Origin: Yoonia sp035117555
GTDB lineage: Bacteria > Pseudomonadota > Alphaproteobacteria > Rhodobacterales > Rhodobacteraceae
Direction: 5' to 3'
DNA: 64,000 nucleotides
Assembly: GCF_035117555.1 (NCBI RefSeq)
Contig: NZ_JAYKPK010000006.1
Coordinates: 62,001-126,000 of the forward strand
Position numbers and translations under genes: made by a program. Below, in pieces: positions 57,771 to 64,000 of the stretch. The notes beneath the pieces were generated by a model. It ran no database searches. It saw nothing but the letters and a program-made list of their open reading frames with translations, and was not told the DNA's origin. Within the stretch, counting starts at the first letter, position 1; every line of letters begins with the position of its first letter.

Positions 57771-58742
57771 TTAAACCTTCAGCACAATCTTCCCGATATG
57801 CGCCGAGCTTTCCATCCGCGCATGCGCCGCTGCGGCATCGCGCAGCGCAAATTCCTGGTCCATCACTGGCGTTACCTTGCCTGCCGCGATCAACGGCCAG
57901 ACCTTCGCCCGCAAATCTTTCGCAATCCGCGCCTTGGCCAGATCCGACTGGGGGCGCAGGGTTGATCCGGTCAGCGTCAACCGTCGCGTCATCATCTGCA
58001 CAAGGTTCAATTCCACCTTTGGCCCTTGCAGAAAGGCGATCTGCACCAGCCTGCCATCATCGGCCAAAGCGTTGATATTACGCTGGATATAGGACCCACC
58101 GACCATATCGAGGATCAGATCGGCACCGCCGCGATCCTTCATCTGCGCCACGTAATCGGTATCGCGGTAATTGAACGCAGCCTCTGCCCCCAGCTCCACG
58201 CAGGCGGTGCATTTATCATCCGACCCTGCTGTGGCAAAGACCCGCGCACCAAAAGCATGGGCAAGCTGGATGGCCGTTGTCCCGATCCCCGATGATCCGC
58301 CATGGACGAGGAACCTCTCCCCCGCCTGTAGCCCACCACGCATGAAGACATTGGACCAGACCGTGAAAAACGTCTCTGGCAGACAGGCCGCCTGCGCCAA
58401 TGTCAGACCATTCGGCACAGGCAAACAATGCGCGGCAGGGGTCGCAACATATTCAGCATAGCCACCACCGGGCAGCAGGGCGCAGACCTGATCGCCGATC
58501 TGCCAGTCGGTGACACCTGCGCCCATCGCCACAACCTCGCCCGCGCAATCAAGCCCCGGCAAATCGCTTGCCCCCGCTGGCGGGTTATACAACCCCGCGC
58601 GCTGCAAGGCGTCAGGCCGGTTGACCCCGGCATAGGCGACTTTGATCACCACCTGATCATGCGCTGGTTTCGGCATCGGTCGCTGAGTCAGCGCCAAAAC
58701 CTCTGGCCCACCCGGCTGCGTAATCTCGACCGCCTGCATCAT
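57771..58742 (-). CDS. NAD(P)H quinone oxidoreductase, PIG3/zinc-independent MDR family
   Basis: 323 residues. YAGVNRPDALQRAGLYNPPAGASDLPGLDCAGEV and FLVHGGSSGIGTTAIQLAHAFGARVFATAGSDDKC (NADPH motif) mark the MDR quinone-oxidoreductase group; the zinc ligands of alcohol dehydrogenases are absent. FLQGPKVELNLVQMMTRRLTLTGSTLRPQ fits the PIG3-like subgroup. Overlaps the upstream COQ9 gene by four bases. Confidence 0.92.
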   Translation of the reverse strand: MMQAVEITQPGGPEVLALTQRPMPKPAHDQVVIKVAYAGVNRPDALQRAGLYNPPAGASDLPGLDCAGEVVAMGAGVTDWQIGDQVCALLPGGGYAEYVATPAAHCLPVPNGLTLAQAACLPETFFTVWSNVFMRGGLQAGERFLVHGGSSGIGTTAIQLAHAFGARVFATAGSDDKCTACVELGAEAAFNYRDTDYVAQMKDRGGADLILDMVGGSYIQRNINALADDGRLVQIAFLQGPKVELNLVQMMTRRLTLTGSTLRPQSDLAKARIAKDLRAKVWPLIAAGKVTPVMDQEFALRDAAAAHARMESSAHIGKIVLKV

Positions 58743-59437
58743 GTCGGGTCACGCCAGACGCCTGGCAGGTCAGGATCAATCTCGCGCCGGGGTGCCTTGA
58801 TCCCCGACATCAGCCGATCCACAACGCCCGTCAGCGGCTTCAGCAAGGCATTGTCGCGGACCCGCGCCTTCACCTTTTCCACCTGCATCACGTCGTCAAT
58901 CCGCCGGTCGATAAAGGCATCCGTCGCCTGCCCGCCCAGCGAATCGTCGCCCAGCCAATAGAGCACGACCGCAGCATAGACCCCCGACAGCGTCAGCCGC
59001 TTGGTGTACCAGTTCACATCATCCGACGTGTCACCCAGCGCTGTCCAGATCGCATCCGCCGTGCCCCAGATCAGCCGCGTGCCATCCGCCGCCATGTGCG
59101 GCAGCGCGAACAGGGCCGTGCCACGGCGCACCGCCTCTTTATCCGGCACCGCGTCAATGCGCAGGCGGATCGCATGGGCGACCTTGTCGCGAAACCGCAT
59201 GCCGGTCAGGTCTGCACCCTCCAACGCCGCTACCATCGCCGCATCACCTTGTTCGTGAAAGGCAATCGCCAGATCAATCGCGCCGCGCGGACAGATCGTG
59301 CGCGCCAGTGCCGGGTCCACGCCCGCATCTGCAATCGCCGCGTCGAAGGCGACAGGCGCCCAACCGTCAAAGGCCACATGCGGCACGATGGCATCCAGCA
59401 ATTGCTGTTTGACGGGGTCGATGAGGGTTGGTGACAT
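58739..59437 (-). CDS. COQ9 family protein
   Basis: 232 residues from the ATG preceded by AGGAG (an in-frame start 11 codons earlier is less likely). LLDAIVPHVAFDGWAPVAFDAAIADAGVDPALARTICPRGAIDLAIAFHEQGD and DDVNWYTKRLTLSGVYAAVVLYWLGD match the COQ9 fold (TetR-like, lipid binding) that assists ubiquinone synthesis. Paired with a quinone oxidoreductase and divergent from rpsU. Confidence 0.92.
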   Translation of the reverse strand: MSPTLIDPVKQQLLDAIVPHVAFDGWAPVAFDAAIADAGVDPALARTICPRGAIDLAIAFHEQGDAAMVAALEGADLTGMRFRDKVAHAIRLRIDAVPDKEAVRRGTALFALPHMAADGTRLIWGTADAIWTALGDTSDDVNWYTKRLTLSGVYAAVVLYWLGDDSLGGQATDAFIDRRIDDVMQVEKVKARVRDNALLKPLTGVVDRLMSGIKAPRREIDPDLPGVWRDPT

Positions 59438-59543
59438 GATCTGGGCTCCTGTCCTGTCGATACTGGACAAACTAGCCCATCTTTGCTATCTGGCCAACTC
59501 CTGCAATTTTGCAAATCCAACTTAGAGAGGTGGTGAAAACCAC

Positions 59544-59750
59544 ATGCAGGTAAGTGTTCGTGATAACAACGTCGATCAGGCGTTGCGTGCTCTGAAGAAA
59601 AAACTTCAGCGTGAAGGCGTATTTCGTGAAATGAAGCTCAAGCAACATTTCGAAAAGCCGTCGATCCGCAAAGCCCGTGAAAAGGCCGAAGCAATCCGCC
59701 GTCAGCGCAAGCTGGCCCGGAAAAAGCTGCAACGCGAAGGCATGCTGTAA
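59544..59750 (+). CDS. rpsU: 30S ribosomal protein S21
   Basis: 68 residues, basic throughout: MQVSVRDNNVDQALRALKKKLQREG and FEKPSIRKAREKAEAIRRQRKLARKKLQREG. S21 helps initiation near the anti-Shine-Dalgarno end of 16S rRNA. AGAGAGGTGG lies upstream. Ends at a strong terminator. Confidence 0.97.
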   Translation: MQVSVRDNNVDQALRALKKKLQREGVFREMKLKQHFEKPSIRKAREKAEAIRRQRKLARKKLQREGML

Positions 59751-59777
59751 AGCATCCCCGATTGTTGAAACGATTGA

Positions 59778-59808
59778 CCCCCGATTGCGCAAGCAACGGG
59801 GGTTTTTT
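59778..59808 (+). terminator. Rho-independent terminator of rpsU
   Basis: CCCCCG/CGGGGG with an inner TTGC/GCAA stem capped by GCAA and followed by TTTTTT. A canonical terminator. Confidence 0.88.
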
Positions 59809-59923
59809 GTTGGGGGGTGCATAGTCTGCTGTGGGCGGCCAGTGGATAGCTTAGAAGTTGCGGAGGGCAGCTTTGCGGGACGAAGCGGACCTTTGCTGCG
59901 GTCGCACCAACGACCACAGTGAG

Positions 59924-60556
59924 CTAGGGATGTTTCAGCACTTGCTCAACCCATTTCACAAACTGATCATCTCCATTGCCGGAGATGAGATTGCCGGCTG
60001 AAGCAGGATATGTGACGCCGAGCGTCGATTGAACATGCTGCTTGACATCAACAGGATCAGGCCATCTGCCGTCGAAATACTCTGCATAGTTGTTGGAAGG
60101 CGTAGACGCCAGCGCATGCCGATTCTCCAAACTGAAATAACCCATGGTGATGAGAACTATGAATTCAGAGGCGCTATTTGTTACCTTGAAAGCTTCGCCT
60201 TCGGAACCCAAGAACACGAACGTGGCATCTTCGGCGTTCCTCCAAACAGCAAAGTGGCTGCCATCCGCTCCGCATTTGACCAAAGGCACAAGGAAATCTT
60301 CTAGCCCACTTTTTCCGAACCAACGGCGAACCAATTCAGGCTCAATGACAAAGGCCAAGTGTGACCAAATATGGTCTATGCTTTCTACTGGCATGGTTGG
60401 CATGAACAACGAGTTGGTATTCCGATATTGGAAAACCTGTTTCTTGTCTTCCAACCATTGAATGAGAGTCCAAACCTCGTTTGGCAATTCGAAGCCTTCA
60501 GGGAGTGACTTTCGCAACTCTTCTTCGAACTTCAACTTCTTTTGCATCCCAAACAT
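59924..60556 (-). CDS. hypothetical protein, possibly SMI1/KNR4 (SUKH)-like
   Basis: 210 residues from MFGMQKKLKF with AGGGG upstream. Not confidently recognised. GADGSHFAVWRNAEDATFVFLGSEGEAFKVTNSASEFIVLITMGY has the strand/helix rhythm of SUKH (SMI1/KNR4) immunity proteins, ending in an SxxEFxxL helix. Noticeably lower GC than neighbours. No toxin gene is beside it: rpsU is on one side and ftsK on the other. If SUKH is right it could be an orphan immunity gene. Function unproven. Confidence 0.5.
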   Translation of the reverse strand: MFGMQKKLKFEEELRKSLPEGFELPNEVWTLIQWLEDKKQVFQYRNTNSLFMPTMPVESIDHIWSHLAFVIEPELVRRWFGKSGLEDFLVPLVKCGADGSHFAVWRNAEDATFVFLGSEGEAFKVTNSASEFIVLITMGYFSLENRHALASTPSNNYAEYFDGRWPDPVDVKQHVQSTLGVTYPASAGNLISGNGDDQFVKWVEQVLKHP

Positions 60557-60662
60557 CGGCTTGCCCCTTGAGAAAACCCGGCTTTCGCTGCGCGGCAAAC
60601 AAATTGCAATATGGGCTCTTAGCAGTCGTCAACTAAAAACGCGTTGGCCCACCCGCTCCCTC

Positions 60663-63611
60663 TCAATGCTGCTCCGGCACCAAAATCTCGCGCTTGCCCA
60701 CATGGTTCGCGGAGCTGACCACGCCTTCATCTTCCATCTGCTCGACCAGACGGGCGGCTTTGTTATAGCCGATTGCCAGTTTGCGCTGGATATAGCTGGT
60801 GGAACATTTGCGGTCCTTGATCACAATAGCCACTGCCGTGTCATACAGCGCGTTTTCCAGATCGGACCCGTCGCCCAGACCCAGCACCAGATCGATGCTG
60901 CTTTCCTGATCGTCTGACGGGCCTTCGACCACCCCGGACATATATTCCGGCGGACCGAAGCCTTTGAGGTGATTCACGATCTCTTCAACCTCTTCATCGC
61001 TGACAAAGGGGCCATGGACGCGCATGATCTTCGACCCGCCCGCCATATACAGCATATCGCCCATGCCCAGCAGTTGTTCGGCGCCCATTTCCCCGAGGAT
61101 CGTGCGGCTGTCGATTTTCGACGTCACCTGAAACGAAATCCTTGTGGGAAAGTTCGCCTTGATCGTGCCGGTAATGACATCGACAGAAGGCCGCTGCGTC
61201 GCCATGATCAGGTGGATACCCGAGGCCCGCGCCATCTGTGCAAGGCGCTGAATGCAAGCCTCGATTTCCTTGCCCGCGACCATCATCAGATCGGCCATCT
61301 CGTCCACGATGACCACGATATAGGGCAGGACTTCGGGCTGGAATTCCTCGGTCTCGAAAATCGGATCGCCGGTCTCGTCATCAAATCCGGTCTGGACGGT
61401 GCGGCTGAACATCTCGCCTTTATCCAGCGCGTCTTTCACGCGGCCGTTAAAGCCGTCGATATTGCGCACGCCCATCTTGGACATCTTGCGATAGCGTTCT
61501 TCCATCTCGCCAACGACCCATTTCAAGGCAACGACCGCCTTTTTCGGGTCGGTCACGACAGGCGACAACAGATGCGGGATGCCGTCATAGACGGACAGTT
61601 CCAGCATCTTGGGGTCGATCATGATCATCCGGCATTCCTGCGGCGTCAGCTTATAGAGCAGCGACAGGATCATCGTGTTGATGGCCACGGATTTACCCGA
61701 CCCGGTGGTCCCCGCGATCAACAGGTGCGGCATTTTCGCCAGATTGGCGATGATCGGTTCCCCACCGATATCTTTGCCCAAGGCAAGCGGCAGTTTCTGG
61801 TTGCTGTCACCGAAATCGCGATGCGACAGGATTTCGCGGAGCACGACCTTTTCGCGCACCTCATTGGGCAATTCGATCCCGATGACCGACCGGCCCGGCA
61901 CGGTGGACACACGCGCCGACAGCGCGGACATCGACCGCGCGATATCATCGGCAAGGCCGATGACGCGGCTGGCTTTCAGGCCCGGCGCGGGTTCGAGTTC
62001 ATACATCGTCACGACAGGGCCGGGGCGGACGGCGACAATCTCGCCCTTCACGCCGTAATCATCCAGCACGCTTTCCAGCATCCGGGCGTTTTCGCTGAGC
62101 GACTCGTCGCTCAGATGCAGGCGGGTGATCTCTGCCGGGTTGGTCAGAAGCGACAAGGGCGGGCGTTCATAATCGGCATAGGGGTCTTCGAATTTCAACG
62201 CTGGCTGCGCCTCGGCCACGGCCTGTCGCGATGGCTGCACCGGGCGTTTGACCGGATGCTGGACCACATTGCGCGGTTCCATCATCGGCGGTGCCGCGGG
62301 GATATGCGCCGGCGGGATCGGCACATGGGGCGTGGCCATGCGCGGCGCGTCGTCGTCTTCGAATGGGATGTCATCCTCAAAGGCGATATCATCCTCGAAC
62401 ACCGCCTCATCCTCGTCCGGCTCCGGCGTCACCAGCGGCGGATAAGGCGCATAGACCAAGGGTTTCGGGCCACGCCCAGCCGTCAGCGACGGTTCGATCC
62501 GCACACCAGTCGGCGATGGCGGCACAGCACGGCTGCGGATCGCATCGGCGATGCGGGCAGAGACGCGGGCGGTATCGGGGGCCGGTTCATCGGCGGTCAG
62601 CCGTGGCTCGCGCGTGACCAGTTCCGGTTCCGGCATCGGCTCATTGCGGCGCAACAAGCCAGACAGGAACCCGCCACTGCTGGGCGCAGGCTCTGCCGGT
62701 GTATGGCGTGCGGGTGCCGCCAAAGGCGGTGGTGCTGCGGGAATAGCCGCCGGTGTCATCTGCGGTTCTTCACCATAGAATGTGGGCTGCGGCCTCACAA
62801 CAGCCGCCGCCCGCAAGCGGCTTTCAAAATCGGGCGAGGTCAAAGGCTTGGGCCGCTCGACCGGCACATCACTGGCATAGGGATCATGAAACGCCTTGGC
62901 TTGATTGCGCCGCGCCTGCACCGCAGCGGTGGCCGCCTGCGCGCCTTGGGCGGACAGGACAGCGCCCTTGCCCACCAGCCGCAACATGAAATCATAGATC
63001 AACACCGTGCCAAGCATGGCAAAGCGCAACCCTTTGCGCAGTTCAGGCCGGGTAAAGCCCAAAAGGAACGTCATCAACACCACCAGCAGGACAGCGGCGA
63101 GGAAGGACAGCAGCTTCACCCCGAAGACCGTGCCAAAGGGCAGGATCGTCAGCAACACGCCCAGCACGGTATCGCCAAACAGCCCCCCCATGCCGAAATT
63201 GGCAGGCCAATCCGCGCCGGGTGTGACCGTCGCGGCATAGATTGACGCGACGACAACGCCGACCGGCGCGAACATCGCCCGCCCGATCACGCGTTCTTGC
63301 CCGTAATGGAACACAAACCGCCCGCCCGCCGCAATCAGCGTCGCGGCAATGACCCAGGCCCCGAGTCCGATCACCATCATCAACGGGGCAGCCATCGACG
63401 CGCCGAAATGGCCCAGCCAGTTCTGCACCGGCGCATCGGTCGCGGAAATCCAGCTGGGGTCATCCGGCGAATAGGTCCCGATCACCACGGCAAAAAGCGC
63501 ACCCGCAATGATCAGCGCGATGCCAACCAATTCGCGGCTGCGCTTTTCCAGTGCGGCCTGCGTATTGCTGTCAAAAAGCGGATCGCGCTGCCGTGACTGA
63601 TATGACGCCAT
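60663..63611 (-). CDS. ftsK: DNA translocase FtsK
   Basis: 982 residues. Four N-terminal membrane helices (about 28-190) anchor it at the septum; a Pro/Ala-rich, acidic linker follows (about 240-470). The motor has Walker A LLIAGTTGSGKSVAINTMILSL, Walker B IVVIVDEMADLMMV, and MATQRPSVDVITGTIKANFPTRISFQV. The C-terminal gamma domain (STSYIQRKLAIGYNKAARLVEQMEDEGVVS) reads KOPS. Moves terminus DNA to the dif site for XerCD. Confidence 0.97.
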   Translation of the reverse strand: MASYQSRQRDPLFDSNTQAALEKRSRELVGIALIIAGALFAVVIGTYSPDDPSWISATDAPVQNWLGHFGASMAAPLMMVIGLGAWVIAATLIAAGGRFVFHYGQERVIGRAMFAPVGVVVASIYAATVTPGADWPANFGMGGLFGDTVLGVLLTILPFGTVFGVKLLSFLAAVLLVVLMTFLLGFTRPELRKGLRFAMLGTVLIYDFMLRLVGKGAVLSAQGAQAATAAVQARRNQAKAFHDPYASDVPVERPKPLTSPDFESRLRAAAVVRPQPTFYGEEPQMTPAAIPAAPPPLAAPARHTPAEPAPSSGGFLSGLLRRNEPMPEPELVTREPRLTADEPAPDTARVSARIADAIRSRAVPPSPTGVRIEPSLTAGRGPKPLVYAPYPPLVTPEPDEDEAVFEDDIAFEDDIPFEDDDAPRMATPHVPIPPAHIPAAPPMMEPRNVVQHPVKRPVQPSRQAVAEAQPALKFEDPYADYERPPLSLLTNPAEITRLHLSDESLSENARMLESVLDDYGVKGEIVAVRPGPVVTMYELEPAPGLKASRVIGLADDIARSMSALSARVSTVPGRSVIGIELPNEVREKVVLREILSHRDFGDSNQKLPLALGKDIGGEPIIANLAKMPHLLIAGTTGSGKSVAINTMILSLLYKLTPQECRMIMIDPKMLELSVYDGIPHLLSPVVTDPKKAVVALKWVVGEMEERYRKMSKMGVRNIDGFNGRVKDALDKGEMFSRTVQTGFDDETGDPIFETEEFQPEVLPYIVVIVDEMADLMMVAGKEIEACIQRLAQMARASGIHLIMATQRPSVDVITGTIKANFPTRISFQVTSKIDSRTILGEMGAEQLLGMGDMLYMAGGSKIMRVHGPFVSDEEVEEIVNHLKGFGPPEYMSGVVEGPSDDQESSIDLVLGLGDGSDLENALYDTAVAIVIKDRKCSTSYIQRKLAIGYNKAARLVEQMEDEGVVSSANHVGKREILVPEQH

Positions 63612-63624
63612 GTCGTGTCCCCTC

Positions 63625-64000
63625 TTAATACAAACAATCGCGGATCAAAGTCAGACCGCGCTGCATTTCCTGTGTCGGTGCCACCAGGGCGACCCGGATA
63701 TAGCCTGCACCGGGGTTTTCACCCGCGACATCACGGCTCAGATACGCGCCCGGCAGCACCCGCACGCCGGTCTCCTGCCACAGCTTGACCGCCGCCGCCT
63801 CGCCATCATCTACCGCCAGCCACAGGAAAAACCCCGCCTGCGGCGACTGATAGCCGGGCACATGCCCAAGGATCTCATCGGCGATCTCATACTTACGGTG
63901 ATAAAGCGCGCGGTTTTCCACCACATGGCCTTCATCCGCCCAGACGGCAGCAGCGACCGATTGCAGCGGCCCCGGCAAAGGCGCGCCGGCAAAGGCACGT
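63625..64000 (-). CDS. class I/II aminotransferase, 3' part
   Basis: The frame stays open to the window edge, so only the C-terminal 125 residues are seen: RAFAGAPLPGPLQSVAAAVWADEGHV, YQSPQAGFFLWLAVDDGEAAAVKLWQETGVRVLPGAYLSRD and GAGYIRVALVAPTQEMQRGLTLI. This is the C-terminus of a fold-type I PLP aminotransferase (the GYIRVAL Arg binds the substrate carboxylate), perhaps DapC-like. It lies 13 bp before ftsK on the same strand. Confidence 0.85.
   Translation of the reverse strand, partial: RAFAGAPLPGPLQSVAAAVWADEGHVVENRALYHRKYEIADEILGHVPGYQSPQAGFFLWLAVDDGEAAAVKLWQETGVRVLPGAYLSRDVAGENPGAGYIRVALVAPTQEMQRGLTLIRDCLY

Noticed and set aside
60969..63245. 758-codon plus-strand frame opposite ftsK
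   Set aside because: His/Arg-rich shadow translation of ftsK with no recognisable domain.

Overview
The window is a piece of an alphaproteobacterial chromosome, most likely a marine Rhodobacteraceae (Roseobacter-group) bacterium. The signs are high-GC coding sequence, the block pckA / chvI-chvG-hprK-rapZ-EIIA-HPr, the lepB-rnc-era-recO and acpS-pdxJ-DUF2062-relA-rpoZ-folK clusters, a COQ9-type protein, a methylsuccinyl-CoA dehydrogenase of the ethylmalonyl-CoA pathway, and TRAP transporters. Genus cannot be fixed by eye. Genes are densely packed with many ATGA, GTGA and TAATG overlaps. I saw no CRISPR array, prophage, transposase or rRNA operon; the only tRNA I found is tRNA-Trp.

Layout. (1) 1-3.6 kb, minus strand: secE-nusG-rplK-rplA-rplJ-rplL, with a probable L1-binding hairpin before rplK and a 325-bp L10 leader before rplJ. 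(2) 3.6-20.2 kb: a sulfotransferase-like gene, then a hydroxyproline catabolic island. It holds a TRAP transporter, an ABC amino-acid transporter, a 4-hydroxyproline epimerase, a D-hydroxyproline dehydrogenase, a fused AcnX (cis-3-hydroxyproline dehydratase), a second proline-racemase-family enzyme with Ser/Thr in place of the catalytic Cys pair, 2-oxoglutarate semialdehyde dehydrogenase, a pyrroline-2-carboxylate reductase, a GntR/FCD regulator and a DapA-family deaminase. The island lies between secE and trnW, which are normally neighbours downstream of tuf. (3) 20.4-24.2 kb: trnW, a DUF374 acyltransferase, two acetyltransferases and tuf. (4) 24.4-33.5 kb: parC, an SDR, a HIG1-like small membrane protein with a PduO-type cobalamin adenosyltransferase, etfBA, a HigBA-like toxin-antitoxin pair, small DUF genes and a 3-hydroxybutyryl-CoA dehydrogenase. 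(5) 33.5-40.8 kb: an acyltransferase, the nitrogen-PTS-like block with ChvGI, and pckA. (6) 40.8-52.1 kb: a TauE/SafE permease, mcd, then the minus-strand recO-DUF1491-era-rnc-lepB, acpS-pdxJ-DUF2062-relA-rpoZ and folK. (7) 52.2-64 kb: a NYN-domain protein, a TetR/MATE divergent pair, ispH-YdeI-DUF3429-rnhA-TRIC, a quinone oxidoreductase with COQ9, rpsU, an AT-richer orphan gene, ftsK, and the 3' part of an aminotransferase.

How the genes work together. The island should convert trans-4-hydroxy-L-proline to 2-oxoglutarate (epimerase, oxidase, deaminase, semialdehyde dehydrogenase). It should also convert both 3-hydroxyproline isomers to L-proline through pyrroline-2-carboxylate (dehydratases plus reductase), fed by two transporters. 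Its intergenic regions carry two distinct operator-like motifs, TGTCGACA-centred and TTGTATA-type, although only one regulator is encoded locally. Outside the island, mcd, etfBA, the adenosyltransferase and the hydroxyacyl-CoA dehydrogenase fit acetyl-CoA assimilation and PHB/C4-CoA metabolism. The ChvGI/HPr-kinase/pckA block fits carbon-state control of gluconeogenesis.

The least ordinary signals are the Ser/Thr racemase-family enzyme, the two operator classes, the invasion of the tuf-trnW-secE interval, a nearly identical 36-bp repeat after two unrelated genes, and the AT-richer orphan gene next to ftsK.
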